The notes beneath the pieces were generated by a model. That model was given only the letters and a program-made list of their open reading frames with translations. It was not told the DNA's origin and did no database searches. Shown here piece by piece: positions 20,993-31,600 of a stretch of DNA of 64,000 bases (the first letter of the stretch is position 1; each line of letters begins with the position of its first letter). The stretch is from Monodelphis domestica (Eukaryota; Chordata; Mammalia; Didelphimorphia; Didelphidae), in contig NC_077228.1 of the NCBI RefSeq assembly GCF_027887165.1, forward strand, positions 102,891,362 through 102,955,361, read 5' to 3'. A program made the translations under genes and the position numbers.

Positions 20993-22944
20993 GATTTTTA
21001 CCCATGTGGCCTAAAGTAAAATGGCTTCGTAATATATGAAATGTGGGAATTAGACTAGATAACCTTTTATTTTGTACCCCAAACCCTTAGCACAGTGTTT
21101 GACACATAGTTGGTGCTTGGTAAATGCTTACTGATTCTTGATGGATTGATGACCTCCAAGGTCCCCTCCATGTCTAAGCTTCTGTCAACTGTAAACTTTG
21201 AGATCAGGACCCATTTAATACTTACGAGCAGTGTCAGCTTTCTCATCTCTATAATGAAACAGTTTTAGTATTTATACTTGAATGTCATAACCGTGCTAAC
21301 AGTGTAAACCTCAGAGTCTACAGACACGTCGGTTACCATTTCTACCGCTGGTAATGGACTGAGTGCCTTCCTCTTTGTAAGGAGCTATTATTATTTGATC
21401 AGTACTTAGCACTCCTTTATTTTTCTTCAGGAGGGCTCTGTTTTCTCCTGTTGTAGAGGTGGCTTTTTACTCCAACTATGATAATTCATTACCATCCTTT
21501 TCCTAGGAGACTCAGCAAAATCAGGCTTCACATGTATAAGATACACATCCCCCCCCCCCCCCCCCATCCTTTGAGTCTCCTTAATTCCTCTTCAGTCCAG
21601 GCCTTGCTGTGTTCTTTAAATACAAGTTGACCCCAAGGAAGTTCAGAAAATCCACTCTAACTTCAAAGCTTTTGTTTTTGGTCATACTATGACCAGTGTG
21701 GGGAGCCCAGAACCAGCAGAATGTTGGGTGTTTCTCCAATAAGAGAATCCAACACCCCCCCCCCTGCCCCTTGGATTCTTCCCCCCAGTTCTCTCTCCCT
21801 CTTGTCTAAAACGTTCCTTCTGGGCTTCGTTTCTATGCAGAATCCTCCAATCCCACAGGGGAGTACACAGTGTGGCCACCACCTGGATTCTTTTGCAGTG
21901 GACTTGCTCCATCCCAGGTCTGAGCTAAGATTCACTGTCCCCTAGGGGTTGCTCCTGCTCTGGGAAGAGGTGCCCAGGTTGAGGACTAGGCTTCTGAGAC
22001 ATTGCTGCAGAATAGGCCTTCTCCTCTTCACCCTACCCACTCTCCAGGGTGCTTCCCTTCCGGGGTTTGGTTTCAAGGAAGGAGACTCTGTTCTCCAATT
22101 CCTCATCCACTCACTGAGAGCACCAACATGCTGCTTCACATTCGATTTGCCCTTAGGGATCAGAGTAGGGTATTCTTAAACTTTTGTGTTATATCTGGTC
22201 ACCCAGTTATAGGGAGCCTCCTGAAGGGGGGGTACTATGTAAATTCAGTAAGCCTTTACTAAGTACCTACTATGTGCACCATGCACAGTGCACCCTGGGA
22301 AATACAAAATGAAACCATTTCTACCCTCAAGGAGCCTACATTTTATTGTTTTATATTTCTTTATATATATTTTTATATTTTCTTCTTTCTCCTTTTTTTG
22401 TTTCTTCTTTTCTTTTCTTTTCTCTAGCATTTTGATTAGATGACCAAGTTATAATTTCTGCCAAGGAATTAAGAATAATAACAGGAGAAAAAGGACTTTA
22501 GGGTTTTGTTTTTTCCTTCTCTTTGTATCCCTAGTTCCTTGTTCAGTGCCTTGTAAAGTGGATTAATAAATACAGGAATCCCTTCCACATCTGAGGGATT
22601 AAGGGCACAACACCCCAGAAATCTGAAAAATCCATGTAAGATGTTTTGGCCTTCCCTTTGTACCAGAAAAATCTGAATTTTTCCTTTTTTCCTTTATGGG
22701 GTATTTACAAATTTAGCAGGTGTTAAAATTTGGGTTAAGTATTTGGTAATAGGCTATAGGTAGGTCAATGTTTAGTAAAAATGAATTTCTAAACTTCTGT
22801 ATTGTCTGTTGGTTTTTGAGTATCTTCTGTGTCTTCTGTAAAATCTCCCCCCCCCCCCATTCCGATTTAACTTCTTATGCTGACTTGAGATATACAGAAA
22901 CCATGGGGGAAAGATGAGATATGGAAGGGATACTTGTACTGATT

Positions 22945-23065
22945 CTTCCTAGCTGGGTGACCCTGGGCAAGTCATTTCACCTTGATTGCCTAGCACTTAC
23001 CAGTCTTCTGCCTTGGAACTAATACTTAGTATCGATTCTAGGATACAAGGTAAAAGTTTCAAAAA
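22945..23065 (+). repeat. WSINE1-like CORE-SINE, 5'-truncated
   Basis: Only core and tail: 'agctgggtgaccctgggcaa' to 'tctaggatacaaggtaaaag'. Confidence 0.82.
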
Positions 23066-23149
23066 CAAAAACAGATACTGATTAAGCTGAAAGCTAGTAA
23101 TATTGTAGATAGAAGCTGATGGCCGGGATCAGATGGGGAAGAAAATGAG

Positions 23150-23400
23150 GGTAATAAGAGCTCATATTTATACAGCCTTAAAGATTTACAGAGTGCTTTA
23201 CACTTATCATTCCATTTGATCCTCACAACCATCGTGGGATTTAGCTGCTATTATTCTCATTTTACAGATGAAGAAACTGAGGATCAGCAGTGAAATGACT
23301 TGCCCAGGGTCACATAAACGTAGCTAGCAAGTATCTTGAGATGAGGTTCACACTCGGGTCTTCCTGACTTCTGAGTCAGCCCACCATATCCCACAAGCTG
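23150..23400 (-). repeat. MIR/THER1 SINE downstream of the KIF21B polyadenylation site
   Basis: 'gagtgctttacacttatcat', 'gatgaagaaactgaggatca', 'tgacttgcccagggtcacat' and 'ttcacactcgggtcttcctg' in reverse MIR order; nearly complete. Confidence 0.85.
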
Positions 23401-23512
23401 CTTCATCTAGCTGGGGCATGGGACGTTGGATCCTGGGTCCTGGGGCCACAAAGCAAAGGTCACATATTACCCGCCCATGGCAGCAATGTCCACAAACAAT
23501 GGCCATTTTGGC

Positions 23513-23518
23513 TTTATT
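23513..23518 (-). promoter_or_regulatory. Polyadenylation signal AATAAA for KIF21B
   Basis: 'tttatt' on the + strand is AATAAA on the transcript, in the context 'cttcgtaaataaagcc'. I saw no other canonical signal between here and the stop codons at 28.6-29.2 kb, and a SINE begins just beyond (23150-23400). Confidence 0.55.
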
Positions 23519-23598
23519 TACGAAGACCTCCTGGGAACCAACACATCTAGGTTGAAAACAAAAATGTACAGCGTGAGGTTTAAATAACTTTCTTACAC

Positions 23599-23606
23599 TA
23601 TGTACA
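23599..23606 (-). promoter_or_regulatory. Pumilio-type element TGTACATA in KIF21B 3' UTR
   Basis: On the transcript strand the octamer is UGUACAUA, which fits the PUM1/2 consensus UGUANAUA, about 80 nt upstream of the polyadenylation signal. A near match (TGTACATT) lies at about 23563-23570. Functional use is inference. Confidence 0.4.
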
Positions 23607-26600
23607 GTTGTCCGAGAAGATACAAAACATATATACACCTTGTGCTATACACATCACAGAGAGGAGCAAGGGCAAGACCTAAGCCGGGAGCCTCTAGAAA
23701 ACAGCTGGTGGCCAGGTCAAGGAAGGTGGTTTCCTCTCCATACACTCCTGCTCCTTTGGGGCTGGCGGACTTTGTGATCTCACTCAAAGCAGTGGTAGAA
23801 GGGGGAATGGGGTCCTAGCTGAGAGTCTGTGCCCTCAGCTGTGCACTGGGGAGAGGGATGAGTGCTGATGTTGGGGTGGGGAAAAAGGGGACTGAAAGTA
23901 GCCAGGGATGCTCGCTAAACTGCTGGGCTCAGTCCCCACAAGCCTCTTTCCTGTCCTGGATTTCCAGGCGTAGAGCCAGAGAACCAGAGGAAGCAGGAAG
24001 AGAGTACCAGTCTTTAGGGAATGGCATCTGGCCAGGAGGGAAACCAAGGACATAGTGGGATAAGAGAAGCCTTGGCAATTCAGTGAAGATGGAGAGATCA
24101 GCCTGGCAAAGGATCCAGACCAGCTGGGTGAGGGTGTATGAGGGGGTGAAACCCTGGCACTAGGTGTATAGAATAAGAGGGCAGCAGCACAATGAAAATT
24201 CCTGCCCTGTGGGCATCATTAACCTGAACATCCCAGGAAGCCAACCTGGCTGAGATGGGACCTGCCCATCCAGGTGTAAGGGGAGGGCCGGCTTCCAGGG
24301 GGACGAGGAAAGGCAACGGAGGGACCTGGCTTTATAAAATTCCTATGGGATTCATCAAATCCTACCCATTGGTACAGATTTTCTCAGATGCTTCCCCACT
24401 ATCAACTTTGTTTGCAAATAGCGGGGACCACATTAGAGTATGAGAAGAAATGGCTATGAAGGTCCCTTCCAAGTCTCACCTTCATTGCAGGGGGAGGTCC
24501 CATTTCCTGCAAATGAAAACTCCTGGCATCAGCACTCTCCTGCTGACTCTGCCACCTCTCCAGTGCTAACTCCAAGGTCTATTGTGGAAAAGCTTGCTCA
24601 GGACAGAGTTGCCACTAGCTTAGAGAGTAAATACTATAAAGGACAATAATACTGTGCTTGAGAATCTTTGCCCTAGTTAAGAGCCCTAACCCAGGAGACT
24701 TGATGGGCCCATGAATCATTTTGGGCTAGAGACGGAAAGGCTTTGAGGCCAACGTCTGGGGATAGCCATGGGCTCAGAGTTCTAATCTCTTGAGTTCTTA
24801 GGGGATGACAAGGACGAGGGTCTCATGTCCCCATGCCCCAGGCTTACTGGCATGACCCACCTTTCTGGCCTTTATATAACTACCTCTGATGAATTCCCAA
24901 AGGAATAGGGCTCCCCAATTCCAGGGCAGAGTGGGCACTGACAGACTGAATGGACCAAGTAGGATAGGATGACTGCCTTCCCTATGGCATAGCCCCTGGG
25001 GTTGACCTAAGGGAAGGGAGCCAGGGCAAGTTTGGCAAATTCTCTTGCCTAGAGCAGGACATGTTGGCCATTACATGTCTTCTTCTCTGCCCAGAGGGAC
25101 TGAGGACAGAAAAAGGATGGGAACTCAGAGGTAGGTCTAGTGGCCTGGTCATCCTGTGTTCTAAAACTGGGTTAAAGCTTCCTCATTCTAGGGCTTGTGC
25201 TCAGGCTCTAGGGCCCTTGTGCTCAGAATACAATCATTTTGTGCTTATAACACTTCAAACACTTATAAATACTTGTGAAGTTGCAATCCTTGCTCTCTAG
25301 CTCAGACCCAAAGCCTGTGCCTCTCAACCCTCCTTCAAGAAAGCACGGAGAGACCCAACTTTCTCCAAGCTCAGCTGCCCAGTGGGATGGAGTGACCACA
25401 TTAGTCAGGGCCTCAAGTTGCTCAACAGGATTTCAAGTTTCTGGAAAGCCAGCACACTCACATACAGCAAAGCCCAGGCCCAGCCATGAGGTAGCTTACC
25501 CAATATCAACAACAACAAAAGGATCAGACAACAACCACAACACAGGGGACCTTGGGATCAAACCTTGAGTGGGAACCAAATCAAAACTCGCAGTACAGTT
25601 CTCACTACTGGGGGCTGGCTCCCCTGACCTGGTGGGACCCAAAGTCAAGGGGGGATGAGGAATGCAGTCTTGTGTGTTTGTAAACAGCAGCTCCCATTGG
25701 AGGAAACTCTTCCCCCATCTCCTAGGGCACAAGAGCCAAGTTGAAGATGGTGTGGTGAAGAGGAAGGACAGGTAAACAAACACATGCTTGCTTTGGAGTG
25801 GAGGGGAGGTGTTTGTGGGACATGGAAATTGGACCTTCCACTCTTGTACCGCACCCCCCCCCCGCCCATCCCAAGCATGGGGGCTGAAGAGAGAGTAACA
25901 AGCCACCAGTCATACTGTCTATTGTTCCCCGAAGACCAAAACTTCATTTTTTTCCTTCCTGCAACCAAAATCACCCCAAATTTCAAACCACATCCAGTAA
26001 AGGGATGAAGTGGGAGCACAATCATTCTGCCAAGGCATCGCCGTTTCTCAGTAGGGGGATAAGTTGGTCTGCTGATGTTTACAGGGTGAGGACAAGCTAG
26101 GGAAAGATAGCTTTCCCCTTGGCAGTTTTCTCCCTTTCAGACACAGAAACTCCTTGTGCACCGTAAAAGCCTTGTCCATGATAAAGAAGAACCGCTTTCT
26201 CCTCTTCCATGCTACTTTTTGTTCAGAAGCTGAAAAAAGTCTTCCTACTCCTGGCTTCTGCCCAACTGGAGTGGGTCCATATCCTCCTGGTGGCCCAAGT
26301 GCTGTGAGATGAGGGAGGAGAGATGCTCGTGTCCGTTTCCAGAAGCACCAAGTCATAAGCTCTCTCCGAAGAGGACGAGTGAGACTCCAGCTTGGGTGCT
26401 TGGCCTCAGATCTCAAATCTCTCTATGCCCATTGCCAGCAGGAAGAAGCCAGAGAAGCACAGGGCTGGTGTGGCAGCAGAAAAATAAGATGGGGAAGGAA
26501 GCCACTCTGCATTTCCCTGGGAGTCCTTGGCGTAGTCTTTGAGTTCATTGGTCCCACCAGGAAGGGAACCCCAGATATTAATTTAATACAAAATTCAACT

Positions 26601-27689
26601 ACTGAGTGGGCCCTGGGCAAGAAAAAAACAAAACAAAACCCAGAGCCTTTTTCAATTCAACACCCGTCCCCCACCCTCCCCCCTGACCAAAAACCAAAAC
26701 CAAAATTCCCAAAGGGTACTGGGTCTTTTGAATGAGTAATGATTCTCCCTTGTTTCCTTCCAGTTTTAAGGCTTGAAAATGTGTCTCTTGAATAACCAGA
26801 GAGAAAGGAGCTGGAGATACAAACTGGGCTATGGTATAGTTAAAACCATGGAGAACCTTCGGAGTCCATTCCCCATCATGTCCCTGGAATGACTATTCCA
26901 GCTGATGGGGGGAATGGGAGGGGCAAAGGAACAGACCCTAAAGTTTAGTCCTTACTACTCAAGACATCCTACTATACACAGTACCATGAAACAAAGGAGA
27001 TCCAAAAGCTGCTTCTTAAGTGATGTGGGAGTGGGGCAGGAATCCCCCCTAGATAGGGTTTGTAACATAGCATGGGGTGGCAAGGGGGGGTGGGTAGGGG
27101 TTGGGGTATAGAGCAGGATCTCCTTTAGGTTAGATCCAGAGGGGGAAGGGGGGGGGGCGGGCAGGCAGCAGTTACCAGGATGGAAGGTTGCAAGGAGAGG
27201 CAGCAAGAAACGTGGCTGGCACCACTGGCATGAGGTCACCCAGGTGTGGGTGCCAAGCCCCAGGGGGATGGAAGGCACTGGAGCATCTGATGGTATGAAG
27301 GGAATTATGGGCTAGGATGCTCACCCTCAGACAGGAAAGTCAGGAAAAGCCCAGAATGGATTGGAAGGAAGTGTGTGTGGGGGTGTGTAGATTAGGAAGA
27401 TGGTGTAGATAGAAGTGAGAGCAGGGAGAGAGGGGAAAAGTCAAAAGGGAAATTGTTCCCCAATTGATCCCAAAATGTGTTGAAGGCTAGGGTGAGTTGG
27501 ATGGCTCAGAAGCAGAGGTTCAAGGGTACTAACTGGCACCCATTCCCATCTGAGGACCCTTCTTACCCCCTCCCCAGGCTTTCTCCCTGTCCCCATCCTC
27601 CCTCAGGATTCCCTGACCTCAGAGAGGCTCAAGGGATAGACTACATTAGATGAAATGTCAAGTTGGTTTCCAGGAGGCACCAGCAAAAA

Positions 27690-27728
27690 AAAAGAATAAA
27701 TAAATAAACAAATAAATAAATAAATAAA
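27690..27728. repeat. (AAAT)n microsatellite
   Basis: 'aaagaataaataaataaaca' then further AAAT units, in the KIF21B 3' UTR. Confidence 0.85.
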
Positions 27729-27834
27729 ATGACCAGGCTGAATCTGTGACTCTCTCTTCAGATGGAACTTTCTGATGGATAGGCCTGCTCCAATCCCTGG
27801 GACAGGGTGGGCTGAGCCCAGGAGATTAGTGGGG

Positions 27835-27877
27835 TGGGATGGGATGGGATGGGATTGGATGGGATGGAATGGGATGG
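27835..27877. repeat. (GGGAT)n pentanucleotide repeat
   Basis: About eight units, some altered to GGATT or GGAAT; reads (AUCCC)n in the KIF21B transcript 3' UTR. Confidence 0.85.
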
Positions 27878-28610
27878 TGGTGGACCCAGGGTAGGGCCTG
27901 ATAGCTACCATCCCCAAATTTCCATGGTTCCTAGAAGGAGGCACTCTTTTTCTTTTGACCTCCTTCCTTTTGGGGGAAAAGGCTGAGGACTCAGAGAGGC
28001 AGGAATTGGGCACCAGAGGGGCAGGAGAGGATTGGAGGAAAGATGCCCATCTGAAGGCAGAGTTCAGATGGAAGAAGAAAAAGGGCAAAAATATTTCAAA
28101 GATAAAATATGGCTGGTGGGGGCTGGGGGATCCCCTCAGCCTGGCTCAGAATTCCCTCCCACCATAGGGCTTTCTGGGGGAGTGGGAGGGGGCTAACAAA
28201 AATTTCCCCAAGGTCTCCTCACAGGCCAGCTGGAGAGCTCCTGAGGTTGGGGAGAGGAGAGGACAGTTCAGGAGGAAGAAAATGGGACCAAACCTGGAAG
28301 AAGCTGAGGAGCTTCAGAGGAAAGAGTGGGGATCAAAAATGCCCTTTGGCTTCACAGCTTAATATCCTTCCCCTCTCCTTTCCTACAAGGGGCTCCCACC
28401 CCACTAAGAGATGAGTTCGGGAATACTTTCCCTTTAGGAAGGCTAGGAGAGGTGAGGGGAACAGAATCCCCAAACCCTCTTGCCCAGAACCATCAGCATT
28501 GTCTGGCCTGGACCCATGGGGCCTAAATTGTCTCAAGATGCTTTGCTTTAGATGATGTCCAGGCAGTTAGAAGAAATATGGAATCCGAGTGCCCCCTCTG
28601 ACCTCTGTGC

Positions 28611-28665
28611 CTAAGATGTGCTGCTGGGTAGCCGCCTTCCGCTCCAGAATTTCACTGTCAGGTCA
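28611..28665 (-). CDS. KIF21B: KIF21B alternative terminal exon K23b (short C-terminus)
   Basis: Acceptor 'ctcttccag' then T completing Ser: [17 protein letters not shown] and TAG at 28611-28613. Used if the exon at 29214-29313 is skipped. The first nine residues mirror the other exon (SD..VK.WS), which suggests an old exon duplication. It yields a protein 15 residues shorter. Confidence 0.9.
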
Positions 28666-31600
28666 CTGGAAGAGACAGAGAAGGGGAGAAAGGAGGAAGC
28701 ACAGGTCAACTCTTGAAGTGGGCCCAGACAGCTGGCCTAAAGGGAGTTACGGGTCAGGTTCCCAAACCCCCAAGTTCAGCCTGGGGAGCAGGGGACAAAC
28801 CCTAACTGTGGGATTGAGGGATTCTGGGATGTGAGAGGAAGTAGACTTAGTGCTTCCCAGCAGGACCATCTTTGCCCAGCTGGAATCTATGCCGGCTCAC
28901 CCTCTGCCCCCCTTTGTTCTCTGTGACCCTCTCCTAGATGCCCCAATCCGGAGGAACTGCCCCATTGCTCATGCTCAGGAGTGGAAAGAGTGTGGGGATG
29001 GGAGTGTGTGACTCTGTGGGTAGAGGGACAGAATCTCTCTCTAGATAAGGCACAGGAGGGACAGTCAGGGAGACGGGGGAGTAAAAATCTCATACCGTTA
29101 AGAAGCAGCTCGGATCGAAGTGGAGAAAGACGGGAAGAGGGAAGAAGGGGAGAATAAGAGGAGAGAAAGGAGGACTGAGAGGAAAGATGAGGGAAGAGGG
29201 AGGAGAGGAGGGGTCAAGGCAGGCTAGTAGCACGGCCCTTTATAGCCAGGACGCGGCGTGGAAGGCAGGGGGTGAGTCCAGGGACGTAACTCCACAACTT
29301 TACCCGGCAGTCACTGTGACAGGGAAACAGGGGTAGGGTGGGGGGAGAGATAGAAAGGTGGAGAGAGAGAGACACACACACACACACACAGAGATAGAGA
29401 GAGACCAGAGACAGGAAGGGGCAATATGGTCAGAAGAGAAGGAATAAGAAGAAATCAGTCCCAGTTGAAGGATGAGGCAGTCTGGAGGGCCCCTCCATGG
29501 GAGACTAGGGAGATAAATAGATGGATGGGCCCGGGGTGAGGGTGAGAGGTGGGAGGGAATCTGGGGGTGGGGGGAGCTGCTGTGCCCCTCCTGGGAGGCA
29601 CTATTCTGCAGGGAGATGGGCAAACCTGTGCTATGGCTCATGGGAAGCACTTCATGGTAACAATAATGCTTATATTGATTAACTAGAGGTGACCAGAGAA
29701 GGCTGGGAGAAAAGAGAGCTGAGCAGGACCACAGTAGCTCTTCTGTTCTTCTCCTCCCTACCTATTCAGCTTGTCCCCCAGGCCCTGGCTGTTTCCTTTC
29801 CTGGATTCCTCCCTTCCTCTCCGTATTGCAGGGTGGGTGGAAAGGCTACTTGTTGGGGGGGGGGGCTCTGCTGTGCCATTTCCTATGGAAGGTCAGAACC
29901 CATGACTGGACCTTCTAGAATTCTGCTTGTTCCTATCCTGTCCTGGTTCTAGTGCAATTTGAATGGGAAGTGAGGGCAGATATTCCAGGGAGGGTCAGCA
30001 TGGTGGGTCCTTCAAGCTTACCTGGAGGCCGTAAAAATGTGCTTGGAATTGGTACAGATGGCATTGATGGGGCTGTCGTGACCTTTGATCTCTCCAATGG
30101 GTGTGAAGTTTTCCACATTCCAGACCTTGATGAAGCCCCCTCGGCAAGCACTCAGCAGCATGGGTCGGCCAGGGACAAAGGCCAGGGCACATACCCAGTC
30201 CTTGTGGGCATTTGGAATTTGCTGTGGAAGGAGAGTCATGGACAGTAAGGATTACCTACCTTGGCAATGGGGACTCATAAATTTTTCAGACAAGGAGTTT
30301 GGGGGAACTAGCATTTTTTGAAGTATTAGGGGAAGAGGAGAAGGAGGGGTTGAGTATGAGATGGGAGGCAAGCTCTAGTCCTAAATTACTCTGCCTTTCA
30401 CTCCATTCCACCATCACAAAAGGCATCACAGATGCTAAGAAAGGTGGGGAAAAGCCAGGAAACAGAACGCTGATTGCCCTATCTGGATAGGCTTGACTTT
30501 TCCCTTTAGAGATTGCCTCTTTGGTAGCTGATTTCAGAGGCCCTGGGGAATGGATCTTTGTTCTCCCCAACATTTAGCTGGGAGCCCAAGTTTTGCAAAT
30601 CCGCAAAGCAGGGCAAATAGGTTTCATTGCACAGTGATCAGACCTCAGTTGCAATTGCCTCTGAGAAGAGGAAGCAGGAGTAACTTAAAACATTCCAGAG
30701 AGTTTTAATGGATAGCGGGTCCTTCTCAAGCAGGGTTTGAGAGCCTGGAGAGATGGGGAGAGAAGACAGTAAGTGATGCTGGGCATCAGAAGCTGGGGGC
30801 AGAGGGTGGTACAAGGGACTACAGAAGGGGAAAACTGGAGGTGCTGTTGGCAAACTTAGCTGATTTCACATTTGGCATGCTCCTCATTGCCCTCCCTTTG
30901 TTGTCCCAACCTGAATGAGCTCCTGCTGCTCCAGATCCCACTTCTTAATTCCATTGTCCCGGGAACCACTGAAGAGTACATCGCCCTGGATGGCTAGGCA
31001 CTCGATGCCGTCATAGTGTGGGGGCTCAAAGTTGTGGGTGGGGCTGATGTTGCCCATTATACTCTCTGCCAGTTCAAACATCTGTTGAGGAGAAGCAAGT
31101 ACCTGTATATCAGGTAGTGGGAAGGATGCAGGATTCAGGCGTAGGTCTTGAAGCTCATGGGGTCATGTGTGGGAGAGATTTGCCACCTCCTTCCAACAAG
31201 TCCAGAGAAGCCAGATTCTTCCCCTAGACCTTGGGTTCAAATCTTTTCCTGGACCATATCAAACCTCCCCTGTCTTCTCACCCCACCATATCTTTTTGGG
31301 GGACCAGAAGAAATAATACTTTGAGAGTGAATGGGGGGGAATGGTTTTTTTTGGACTTGGATTTTTTTTAACCCTTGCTTTCTGTTTTAGTATCAGTTCT
31401 AAGACAAGAATGGCAAGGGCTAGAAAATCAGGGTTCAGTGACTTGCCCAGGTCCTTGTGACTCCTAAAATGGAAAGGAAGGGCTTAAAAAAAGGGAGCAA
31501 GAGAAGGAAGTTCAAGACACAATTCCTGCCCTGATGAAGTTCCATCTCGGTGGAGAGATATAATATATACAAGGACAGAGATAGGATCTGGAGCTGTGAT

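Larger units (their letters stand above)
16690..23490. other. Intergenic region between MROH3 and KIF21B
   Basis: Tail-to-tail spacer of about 6.8 kb. It contains L2, SINEs, MAR1, the minisatellite at 20.6-21.0 kb, and poly-C tracts of 15, 17 and 12 at 19091, 21549 and 22847. No ORF with recognisable homology was seen; 18100-19850 and 21200-22230 look unique and unassigned. Confidence 0.6.
23490..28610 (-). other. KIF21B: KIF21B 3' UTR, about 5.1 kb, without SINEs
   Basis: Runs from the TAG at 28611 to a cluster ending just past the polyadenylation signal at 23513-23518. No WSINE1, MAR1, MIR, L1 or L2 copy was recognised inside, unlike every other 5-kb stretch here; only simple repeats occur (AAATn at 27690-27728, GGGATn at 27835-27877, short C/G runs). 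This fits one long conserved 3' UTR, as in other neuronal kinesins. Confidence 0.65.

Noticed and set aside
21690-22200. Possible second LTR in the intergenic spacer
   Set aside because: Begins with a 'tgtggggagccc' block, but there is no TATA, no polyadenylation signal and no clear right end; left unassigned.
27603-28088. 161-codon antisense frame in the KIF21B 3' UTR
   Set aside because: Contains the AAAT and GGGAT simple repeats and lies after both stop codons; no homology.
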